A stretch of 6,651 bases of DNA from NCBI GenBank assembly GCA_014523685.1, contig JAATVT010000016.1, forward strand, positions 1-6,651, in the 5' to 3' direction. Origin of the DNA: Nitrososphaerales archaeon TH5893. GTDB lineage: Archaea > Thermoproteota > Nitrososphaeria > Nitrososphaerales > Nitrososphaeraceae. The notes beneath the pieces are model-generated. The model was not told where the DNA came from and made no database searches. It worked only from the letters and a program-made list of their open reading frames with translations. The translations under genes and the position numbers were made by a program. Below, piece after piece: positions 1 to 4,380 of the stretch (positions are counted from its first letter, which is position 1; each line of letters begins with the position of its first letter).

Positions 1-734
1 ATAGCGGCTACGAAGAGCGAATCATATTTACCGGATCTTTGAAGCAGTGCATCACCAGCCTGTAAACCTATGACAACAGCATTATCAACTGTAGGATTCC
101 CTGTAGATTCAATTACGCCCCTCACAACAAAACTCTTCGACTCTTCCTTTGCTTCACCGGTTTCTGGCTCAACGAATGAATAAGTAAGCCTCACACTCTG
201 TCCCAAGTTAATGAAAGGGGTTGCTTCGCCTGGAGGAAATGCTATATCCTCAGCTACAAGAATTGCAGTTGGATCAGCTGAAGATGGAAAGGTAGAACCT
301 TCAGTTAGAGTTAGGGTAGGGGCAACAAGTAACAATTTAGTGGGATCGACAGAGAGCAAGGAGAAGGATTTGGATTCACTGCCAGATTGTACAGTTATGT
401 CACTTTGATAAGAAGGGACGACCTGATCTACAAATGCAAGAGATCGTATTCTTGCCTCTACAGCCGAATTAAGTGTAATCTTTGCTGAGGAAGGAGCAGA
501 AACCCCACCAACAGGTGTAGTATCTGACTCTTGCTGCACACTTGAAACGAATAAGATATTGGGAGCTAAATTACTAAATTGCTTATTGAAAAAGTCACTG
601 AAGCCGGCCCCGAAAGCACTGACAGCGACAAGTAGACTGCTTCCGACCAGGACCATCAGTATTGTCAGAGCAGATCGAACTTTCCTATCTTTAATTGCAT
701 TCAGAGCAAATGAGAATATTTCTCCTACATTCAA
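1..734 (-). CDS. MacB/FtsX-type ABC transporter permease, N-terminal part (runs off left edge)
   Basis: The minus strand is open for 244 codons from 734 to the window edge, so this is the N-terminal part of a longer protein. Residues 5-20 (FSFALNAIKDRKVRSA) match the cytoplasmic elbow helix that opens MacB-type permeases. A membrane helix follows at about 22-44 (LTILMVLVGSSLLVAVSAFG). From about 60 onward comes a polar, beta-rich extracytoplasmic region, like the MacB periplasmic core domain (MacB_PCD). Such permeases work with a MacB-like ATPase in lipoprotein or peptide export or in envelope tasks; the substrate cannot be read here. The remaining membrane helices and any ATPase gene lie beyond the edge. 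The start is a TTG at 732-734: the frame has no ATG or GTG between an upstream in-frame TAA and this codon, the conserved elbow begins just after it, and a GGGGGA purine run lies nine bases upstream. It is divergent from the gene at 827. Confidence 0.85.
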   Translation of the reverse strand, partial: MNVGEIFSFALNAIKDRKVRSALTILMVLVGSSLLVAVSAFGAGFSDFFNKQFSNLAPNILFVSSVQQESDTTPVGGVSAPSSAKITLNSAVEARIRSLAFVDQVVPSYQSDITVQSGSESKSFSLLSVDPTKLLLVAPTLTLTEGSTFPSSADPTAILVAEDIAFPPGEATPFINLGQSVRLTYSFVEPETGEAKEESKSFVVRGVIESTGNPTVDNAVVIGLQAGDALLQRSGKYDSLFVAA

Positions 735-826
735 CTCTACAAGTCCCCCAGCATAGCAGCTCGTATGACGTACTTAACTTGTAACTACCCTATAGGCTTA
801 TTCCTGATTAAGAACTATGTTAGGAT
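735..826. promoter_or_regulatory. Divergent promoter region with palindromic CCTATAGG
   Basis: This 92-bp gap separates two divergent genes and must hold both promoters. The perfect 8-bp palindrome CCTATAGG at 789-796 lies about 33 bases before the GTG at 827, and about 59 bases before the TTG at 734. It could act as a TATA-like element in either direction, giving an almost leaderless plus-strand mRNA and a roughly 30-base leader for the permease. That leader would fit the purine run seen only in front of the permease. The shared use is inference; the palindrome is seen directly. Confidence 0.35.
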
Positions 827-1270
827 GTGGAGTTACTAGCCTGGAAGACACCAATAGTTAGATATGGCATTCTGGTCGTATTGGCTCACCTAATAGTAAA
901 CGGACTCCATGGCATTGCACATCAACATGCCGAAGTTGTCATCTCTGATTTACAGTTTGCGTATGTTTTATTAGTGATTTTTGTTGCACCAATCGCAGCA
1001 GCGGTAATGCTATCTTTCAATAGGCCAAAGAAGATACAACAAGTAGGTGCATGGCTGCTATTTGCATCAATGTTAGGCTCTCTCCTTTTTGGTCTTATCT
1101 ATCATGTAGTGCTTCCAGGTTCAGATAACATCTTTACAGTCATGCAGGGACCTTCGTTAAACAATGCAATCTTCTTTACATTGACCGCAATACTTCTTGC
1201 GATAATCGATGGCCTAGGTTCATGGATTGGTGCAATTGCAATTCGTAGGATGGCCAAAATTGCACCTTAG
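827..1270 (+). CDS. Four-helix membrane protein with histidine cluster, function unknown
   Basis: This 147-residue protein is mostly membrane, with predicted helices at about 10-32, 43-65, 72-94 and 114-138. Histidines cluster at the end of helix 1 (GLHGIAHQHAEV: H28, H32, H34, plus H21 inside the helix), and another (H93) sits at the end of helix 3 in the sequence IYHVVLPGSDN. These could bind a metal or heme, but no recognised cofactor motif is complete, so this is only a possibility. The overall pattern (HG-x-x-H after helix 1, SMLGSLLFGLIYH in helix 3) looks to me like a small uncharacterised membrane family, but I cannot name it. The start is GTG at 827: an in-frame TAG at 821-823 rules out a longer form, and the ATG at 825 is in another frame and closes quickly. 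No strong ribosome binding site is visible. It is divergent from the permease gene. Confidence 0.8.
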   Translation: MELLAWKTPIVRYGILVVLAHLIVNGLHGIAHQHAEVVISDLQFAYVLLVIFVAPIAAAVMLSFNRPKKIQQVGAWLLFASMLGSLLFGLIYHVVLPGSDNIFTVMQGPSLNNAIFFTLTAILLAIIDGLGSWIGAIAIRRMAKIAP

Positions 1271-1406
1271 TGTGCATGTAAACAGAGGCTAGTCAAAGAT
1301 GGGATAATGTAGTTATTATTAGGTGTTTATCGGTTCAAAGATTCGTACGTTTTGAATGAATGAATGGATGAAATTGCTCTTCCTATTTTAAATGCCCTCT
1401 TTACTA
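1271..1406. other. Intergenic spacer, nothing recognised
   Basis: I see no gene here. The only visible structure is a short tetranucleotide run (GAAT three times, 1354-1365), too small to mean much. A GGTTCAAAG stretch near 1332-1340 looks like a tRNA T-loop, but it lacks matching stem bases. Confidence 0.5.
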
Positions 1407-1592
1407 TCAGTTCAATTCATCTATATTTAAAATTGCAGTCAATTCCAACTTTGTTATTGCGGTAAGATATTCTATATTAAGAGTATCTGGAGTATCGAAC
1501 GTATTGTGGTAGTTAGGATTTAGTTTTGAGCCTTCATCATGAAATCCTACTACCGTTTTACCTATAGCTTCAAATGGAATGAGGTCGAGCGA
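1407..1592 (-). pseudogene. Relic of the C-terminus of an M28-family zinc peptidase
   Basis: The minus strand reads 61 codons and a TGA that look like the end of an M28 (aminopeptidase Y/PSMA-like) metallopeptidase. The reading begins SLDLIPFEAIGKTVVGFHDE, in the place of the usual SDHxPF segment. It continues NPNYHNTFDTPDTLNIEYL, where NPxYH carries the last zinc-ligand histidine and DTxDTLN is a typical following motif. An in-frame TAA lies directly before the first codon (1593-1595), there is no start codon, and I found no continuation in the other frames between 1593 and 1747. The rest of the enzyme, including the catalytic core and the other zinc ligands, is absent. The SDH histidine position appears to be leucine. 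I therefore call it a decayed gene end, not a small protein. An intact copy may exist elsewhere in the genome. Confidence 0.7.
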
Positions 1593-1747
1593 TTAATCCT
1601 AAATGCAACAAAAGGAAAGTAATTGATGGCTTAATGGAAAGGATAGTTTGTGGGTATTCCCTCGTCAGACTGTTACCCTTTTGTGTAACGAGCTAGCTCA
1701 GCAAGCCTACTGAAGATTTTCTAATAATCCCGTCCACAGTATCTAGA
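1593..1747. other. Spacer with an everted GTTAC/GTAAC hairpin
   Basis: This is the gap between the peptidase relic and the end of the methyltransferase gene. It contains GTTAC (1672-1676) and GTAAC (1685-1689), eight bases apart, which could fold as a small hairpin in the transcript leaving the methyltransferase gene. The half-sites resemble those of the operator found at 3111, 3740 and 4315, but are arranged inside out and with a longer spacer. No coding remnant was recognised. Confidence 0.35.
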
Positions 1748-2300
1748 CTAGTTCTTTGAAAAAATTATCATTTTCCCTTTTCTCTTGCCACTCCTTATTC
1801 CCATGTCCTTGAGTCTCAAATTTTCAGTAGCATTACTAAAAATTGATACTACTTTATCTTCATCAAATTTATGATCGATAACTGCTAGAAGACCTCCACG
1901 TCTGATTACTCTATCCAGTTCCAATAATATTGAATCAGGATTCTTAAAATCATGAAGCACATAGAATAACAATACGACATCTATTGAAGAACTAGGTAAC
2001 CGGGTATTACAATCCGTTAGGATAGTGTATATATTCTTAAGTCCCTTCATAAGTGCTTTTTTCTGAATTTGACTTATAGCTAAAGTATGAATGTCTGCAG
2101 CGTAGACTGTTCCTGTTGGTCCTACAAGTCGAGCAGCTGGAATAGTATAACTGCCGGATTCTGCTCCATAATCGAGGACACTCCAACCTGATCGAATGCC
2201 TATCTGTTCTAACATTTTGATATGGTGGCGAGAAAAAATCGCGGAACTTGAAGTAAAATGACATGAAATTAAAACTAATGTCACTTATCGGCTTTTCCAT
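1748..2300 (-). pseudogene. Class I SAM-dependent methyltransferase, frameshifted near its N-terminus
   Basis: Two overlapping minus-strand frames together make one small Rossmann-fold methyltransferase of about 183 residues. The first frame starts with ATG at 2300 and gives MEKPISDISFNF and then FKFRDFFSPPYQ, the N-terminal helix expected for this family. The second frame supplies the rest from KMLEQIGIRSG onward: motif I region VLDYGAESGSYTIPAARLV, acidic AADIH, the DVVLLFYVLHDF strand and the RRGGLLAVIDHK segment. The switch falls at an AAAA run at 2215-2218. Removing one A, or adding two, joins the frames. A GTG at 2284 would open the second frame alone, but its first 23 residues do not resemble the family. 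Motif I reads GAESG where GCGPG or similar is usual, so SAM binding may be weakened. This could be a decaying gene, a sequencing indel or, less likely, programmed frameshifting. The substrate is unknown. Confidence 0.75.
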
Positions 2301-2325
2301 GGCAAGAGAGATCTAAGACATTGTT

Positions 2326-2333
2326 TTTTAAAA
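2326..2333 (-). promoter_or_regulatory. TATA-like element for the split methyltransferase
   Basis: The sequence TTTTAAAA lies 25-32 bases before the ATG at 2300, the right distance for a leaderless archaeal transcript. No Shine-Dalgarno sequence is seen in front of this ATG, which agrees with leaderless initiation. Confidence 0.4.
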
Positions 2334-2341
2334 TTATTCAG

Positions 2342-2387
2342 ATCAAGGTAAGAATATTTCGTGAATAGACCTTGATTTAGCCTTGAT
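2342..2387. repeat. ATCAAGGT inverted/direct repeat cluster upstream of the methyltransferase TATA
   Basis: ATCAAGGT (2342-2349) faces its exact reverse complement ACCTTGAT (2369-2376) across 19 bases, and CCTTGAT occurs once more at 2381-2387, about one helical turn on. The cluster lies just upstream of the TATA-like element for the gene starting at 2300, where archaeal activators usually bind. A regulator site is plausible, but which protein would use it is unknown. Confidence 0.35.
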
Positions 2388-2471
2388 AAAATTGAACCAA
2401 TACCGGGATAGCAGAAAAAAATATGGTTGTTTGGTCTTTGACTGATCAATTTGTATCTTCTGGTTCTAGAT

Positions 2472-2484
2472 CAAACAAAAAAGG
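2472..2484 (-). terminator. T-rich terminator after the SRPBCC gene
   Basis: Reading the minus strand, CCTTTTTTGTTTG begins six bases past the TAA stop of the SRPBCC gene. Oligo-T tracts of this kind terminate archaeal transcription without needing a hairpin. The PepSY gene is followed by a near-identical CCTTTTTTG. Confidence 0.45.
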
Positions 2485-2490
2485 TTCCTC

Positions 2491-3057
2491 TTATTCTACT
2501 GCTTGTGCTATTTTACCAAGTGCCTCTTCTGTTGTTCCTGTAATGCCATCTTTTGCAAAGCCCCTTCCAAGGAGTGGGATGCCAGACAAATCAACTTTCC
2601 AAACTGCATCAATTTTGGTTTTTGTATTATCCTCGGCAGGCTGACTCAATGCAAGTACTCTTGTGCCTGTTACTGGTCCCTCTGTGAGGTTTGTCTCTAC
2701 TACAAATTGTCCTGGATCCACAGTTACAATTTGACGAGTTTTTGTGTCTCCCAGTGGACCTGCTATAAGTGTAACCTCTCTTTCAGTAGTATTGCCTGTT
2801 TTGTTGATACTTTTGATAGCTTTGAAAGTAGACCAATATTTTGTATCGTTGTCTATGTTCGAAACAATACCCCAGACTTGATCAACTGGTGCAGATATTT
2901 CACGACTGACTTTGATTTCTTCTAAGGAAGAAGCTGTTGCTGTGGGTATTTGCCATGCTGCAAGAACAATAGAGGCCATCATTGTGATAACTACTGCAAC
3001 ATTTAGTAGTTTTCCACTTGGTAGTTTTTTTGTTTTTATTTTTATTTTTGTTTCCAT
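2491..3057 (-). CDS. Secreted or membrane-anchored SRPBCC (START-like) protein
   Basis: This 188-residue protein has a lysine-rich N-terminus (METKIKIKTKK), a hydrophobic segment at about 18-36 and a likely signal cleavage or linker near TATASS (39-44). It should therefore act outside the membrane or be anchored to it. Residues 47-186 form an SRPBCC/polyketide-cyclase-like helix-grip domain: the opening strand and helix (IKVSREISAPVDQVWGIVSN), the W-x-x-F turn (YWSTFKAIKSI), central beta strands, and a long C-terminal helix that closes the cavity. The fold binds hydrophobic ligands such as lipids or quinones; no ligand can be deduced. Possible N-glycosylation sequons (NKT, NTT, NLT) support exposure at the surface. 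Most SRPBCC proteins are cytoplasmic, so the signal segment is notable. The ATG start is supported by its position exactly 15 bases after a 57-bp promoter segment shared with the PepSY gene at 4381. Expression is probably controlled through the dyad at 3111-3123. Confidence 0.85.
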   Translation of the reverse strand: METKIKIKTKKLPSGKLLNVAVVITMMASIVLAAWQIPTATASSLEEIKVSREISAPVDQVWGIVSNIDNDTKYWSTFKAIKSINKTGNTTEREVTLIAGPLGDTKTRQIVTVDPGQFVVETNLTEGPVTGTRVLALSQPAEDNTKTKIDAVWKVDLSGIPLLGRGFAKDGITGTTEEALGKIAQAVE

Positions 3058-3083
3058 TGTAAAACGAAAAGGGTTGATTTTTA

Positions 3084-3091
3084 GTTATAAC
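3084..3091 (-). promoter_or_regulatory. TATA-like element GTTATAAC for the SRPBCC gene
   Basis: GTTATAAC lies 26 bases before the ATG at 3057, which would place transcription start at or a few bases before the start codon. It is self-complementary. The second copy, at 4347-4354, has exactly the same spacing to its gene. Confidence 0.5.
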
Positions 3092-3110
3092 CATTGTTTA
3101 CCCATATGAC

Positions 3111-3123
3111 GTAACTTTGTTAC
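3111..3123 (-). promoter_or_regulatory. Operator-like dyad GTAAC-AAA-GTTAC, site 1 (SRPBCC gene)
   Basis: This is a perfect 5-bp inverted repeat with an AAA spacer, 53 bases before the SRPBCC start and upstream of the TATA-like element. Two further exact copies of the 13-mer occur at 3740-3752 and 4315-4327, each in the same orientation toward its gene. Three copies in 6.6 kb, all in front of surface-protein genes, are hard to explain by chance. A position upstream of TATA fits an activator, or a repressor acting at a distance. Confidence 0.65.
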
Positions 3124-3129
3124 CCGATG

Positions 3130-3289
3130 ATGAGATATTAAATTCAGTTATGTATAAAAATAGAACCTACCGATATGTGTTCAGATTAATTAAAAACGAT
3201 ATTCAGTAGGATAATTAGCCATTACCCATCATCTTATGATGTCAAACGGTAACATATTCTTTTAGCATATTTCGTTATCGTAGATGTTG
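3130..3289. other. Spacer between SRPBCC promoter and membrane gene end
   Basis: No gene was recognised. A small perfect hairpin, CATCAT-CTT-ATGATG (3227-3241), lies about 50 bases past the end of the gene at 3290 and might mark the 3' end of its transcript. It has no clear T tract, so I do not call it a terminator. Confidence 0.35.
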
Positions 3290-3703
3290 TCACTTCTTAT
3301 TTCTATCTTCAATATTATCATCATTCAATTTCTCATCAATTTTTTTCTGTAATTCCTTATAGCGTTCATATTTCTTGGTCCATTTTGAGAGCACAAACCA
3401 CTGCCATATTCCAATTCCTAGCCATATGATAGAGATTAGAAATGGAATCATACGTGCAATACCAAAAGCTGGATTGAAGCCTGGTCCAAATCTGTCAGCA
3501 GGCCCTCCATCATGAAATGGAAAAGGAGGCCCTAGTAATGCAAAGCTAAGTGCAAAAGCTATGGGTGGAATTATCATAATAGTGAGAATCATAATAATAA
3601 ACATCTTTTTAGTTCTGTTTAATTGAGCGATAATTCCATCCATTATCTGAAAGATATTCTCTTTGGATCTGTCGTCATCTTTGCCTTTTTGTGTATCAGT
3701 CAT
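3290..3703 (-). CDS. Small two-helix membrane protein with Gly/Phe/Pro-rich outer loop
   Basis: This 137-residue protein has a charged N-terminal region (1-33), a membrane helix at about 34-57, a loop of about 25 residues rich in G, P and F (GPPFPFHDGGPADRFGPGFN), a second helix at about 83-105 ending GIWQWFVLSKW, and a highly charged, probably coiled-coil tail (KKYERYKELQKKIDEKL). With both ends charged and basic residues flanking the helices, I place both termini inside and the loop outside. I do not recognise a named family; thaumarchaeal genomes carry many small proteins of this build. The loop's composition resembles the tail of the PepSY protein at 4381, which has the same operator motif. 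The ATG at 3703 is preceded by a TATA-like TTATAA (3726-3731) and no ribosome binding site. It follows the winged-helix regulator on the same strand after 67 bases. Confidence 0.75.
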   Translation of the reverse strand: MTDTQKGKDDDRSKENIFQIMDGIIAQLNRTKKMFIIMILTIMIIPPIAFALSFALLGPPFPFHDGGPADRFGPGFNPAFGIARMIPFLISIIWLGIGIWQWFVLSKWTKKYERYKELQKKIDEKLNDDNIEDRNKK

Positions 3704-3725
3704 AAACTAATTGCCCCCCATTGCA

Positions 3726-3731
3726 TTATAA
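3726..3731 (-). promoter_or_regulatory. TATA-like element for the two-helix membrane gene
   Basis: TTATAA lies 22-27 bases before the ATG at 3703, consistent with leaderless transcription. The nearby dyad is centred about 17 bases further upstream, against about 29 in the two 57-bp copies. The difference of about 12 bases is roughly one helical turn, so a bound protein would face the promoter from a similar side. Confidence 0.4.
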
Positions 3732-3739
3732 GAAATGTG

Positions 3740-3752
3740 GTAACTTTGTTAC
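3740..3752 (-). promoter_or_regulatory. Operator-like dyad GTAAC-AAA-GTTAC, site 2 (two-helix membrane gene)
   Basis: This copy is slightly longer as a palindrome than the others (GGTAAC-AAA-GTTACC, 3739-3753). It lies 36 bases before the membrane-protein start and 18 bases past the end of the regulator gene. It sits outside the 57-bp repeat and its flanks differ, so the 13-mer has been kept independently of that duplication. Confidence 0.65.
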
Positions 3753-3770
3753 CTGTAATCATCGTTAGCA

Positions 3771-4067
3771 TCAAAGTTTACCTGTTTCACCCCTTGGAAA
3801 AAATTCTTCATATGGCATTAGAATTTCTCTGAGAATTTCTCTTCCTTTTTCTGAAACCTTATATTTAATTACCATTTTATTTCCCCAAGCTTCTTCCATC
3901 CTGTCTATCATTCCCTTCTTGACCATGTCATCTAAAATCTCCTTATGCTTCACATTGTTCAACCCGCAATAGCTCATAAGTCTGCTTTGATTGAGTTCTC
4001 CGTAGTCGTAAAGTTTCAGGAGGACATCCTTTCTTATATAGATTCTATCTCGATATTCATGTACCAA
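3771..4067 (-). CDS. Winged-helix DNA-binding regulator (HTH_45/ArnR1-like)
   Basis: This 98-residue single-domain protein has the layout of archaeal winged-helix regulators: helix 1 DRIYIRKDVLLKLYDYG (7-23), a helix-turn-helix at about 25-50 (LNQSRLMSYCGLNNVKHKEILDDMVKKG, positions 25-52), and then a beta wing with KMVIKYKVSEKGREIL (64-79). The YKVSEKG segment followed by a helix is characteristic of the HTH_45 type common in Thaumarchaeota. There is no sensor domain beyond a short C-terminal tail, so any signal would be sensed through this domain (one cysteine, C34) or a partner. The start is taken as TTG at 4065-4067: an in-frame TAA lies nine bases upstream and no ATG occurs before M31. 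No clear promoter is visible in front of it. Its position between three genes with the same dyad makes it the best local candidate to bind that site; direct proof is lacking. Confidence 0.8.
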   Translation of the reverse strand: MVHEYRDRIYIRKDVLLKLYDYGELNQSRLMSYCGLNNVKHKEILDDMVKKGMIDRMEEAWGNKMVIKYKVSEKGREILREILMPYEEFFPRGETGKL

Positions 4068-4221
4068 TTTAACTTAGTGGACATAATCATGGAGGAGGTG
4101 TACCATTTGAGGCAGAGTTGCTGCCGGCCAACAGTATGAGATCTGATAACGAAATGGAGTACATTTGATTCATGTCTGTAGTATGGCACATATTAATACT
4201 TAATATTTAAGGTAGGAATAA
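4068..4221. other. Spacer upstream of the regulator
   Basis: I see no gene here and no obvious TATA element for the regulator. Near 4130-4137 there is a small GC-rich patch around GCCGGCC. On the plus strand, an A/T-rich stretch at 4190-4210 (ATTAATACTTAATATTTAA) could be a TATA region for a transcript entering the short frame at 4225. Confidence 0.3.
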
Positions 4222-4224
4222 TTG

Positions 4225-4353
4225 GTGAATTTCGCTGAAGACTCCATTGCGAAAGAGTATTTTCTATCTTCCCTTGAATATCAACAGGCACTTAACAAGA
4301 TAAGTAAACATCGGGTAACAAAGTTACGTCATATGGGTAAACAATGGTTATAA
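4225..4353 (+). CDS. Possible 42-residue small protein ending inside the 57-bp repeat
   Basis: A GTG at 4225 (or the TTG just before it, 4222) opens 42 codons ending TAA at 4351-4353. The reading is protein-like: acidic start NFAEDSIAKEYF, helix-like middle SSLEYQQALNKI, basic end SKHRVTKLRHMGKQWL. An A/T-rich element at 4190-4200 is at the right distance for a leaderless start. The last 14 codons lie in the 57-bp repeat, and the other repeat copy keeps the same frame and stop (HRVTKLRHMGKQWL). The identity may simply reflect the repeat's promoter role, so this could be a chance frame. No family is recognised. Confidence 0.25.
   Translation: MNFAEDSIAKEYFLSSLEYQQALNKISKHRVTKLRHMGKQWL
4315..4327 (+). 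promoter_or_regulatory. Operator-like dyad GTAAC-AAA-GTTAC, site 3 (PepSY gene)
   Basis: This site is identical in sequence and spacing to site 1: 53 bases before the start codon and upstream of the TATA-like element. It also lies within the possible small frame at 4225-4353, so binding here could affect both. Confidence 0.65.
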
Positions 4354-4354
4354 C
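4347..4354 (+). promoter_or_regulatory. TATA-like element GTTATAAC for the PepSY gene
   Basis: It lies 26 bases before the ATG at 4381, implying an mRNA that begins at or very near the start codon. No Shine-Dalgarno sequence precedes that ATG. Confidence 0.5.
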
Positions 4355-4380
4355 TAAAAATCAACTCTTAACAACTTACA

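Larger units (their letters stand above)
3073..3129 (-). repeat. 57-bp upstream repeat, copy A (promoter of the SRPBCC gene)
   Basis: Read on the minus strand, this segment is identical base for base to 4309-4365 on the plus strand. In the direction of the gene it contains the dyad GTAACAAAGTTAC, then CATATGGGTAAAC, then a TATA-like GTTATAAC. The 15 bases between repeat and start codon are partly alike in the two copies and end TTACA-ATG in both. Identity therefore stops just before the start codon, as expected for a duplicated or gene-converted promoter. Confidence 0.9.
4309..4365 (+). repeat. 57-bp upstream repeat, copy B (promoter of the PepSY gene)
   Basis: This is the exact counterpart of copy A (3073-3129), on the opposite strand. 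It carries the operator-like dyad (4315-4327) and the TATA-like element (4347-4354), and ends 15 bases before the ATG at 4381, the same distance as copy A. Together the copies form an inverted repeat around 1179 bp (3130-4308). Confidence 0.9.

Noticed and set aside
211..756. Plus-strand open frames of about 65 codons at 211-408 and 559-756
   Set aside because: They lie antisense to the permease frame, whose translation matches the MacB N-terminus, and their own sequences look like nothing folded.
1332..1345. GGTTCAAAG resembling a tRNA T-loop
   Set aside because: The flanking bases do not pair as a T stem, and no acceptor or anticodon stem is present.
1672..1689. GTTAC-N8-GTAAC as a fourth operator
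   Set aside because: The half-sites are in everted order with an 8-base spacer and lie downstream of a gene, unlike the three upstream sites.
2503..2925. Plus-strand 140-codon frame antisense to the SRPBCC gene
   Set aside because: It is cysteine-rich, without family resemblance, and is the mirror of a well-supported coding frame.
2900..3094. Frames starting MVITKNQ at 3094 (minus) and 4344 (plus), both 64 residues
   Set aside because: Both start in the shared 57-bp repeat around the TATA-like element and run out of frame through the signal-peptide codons of the real genes. The common start only reflects the repeat.
3073..4365. The 57-bp inverted repeats as ends of an insertion sequence
   Set aside because: No transposase lies between them, no target duplication was seen, and both copies sit precisely at promoters of outward-facing genes.
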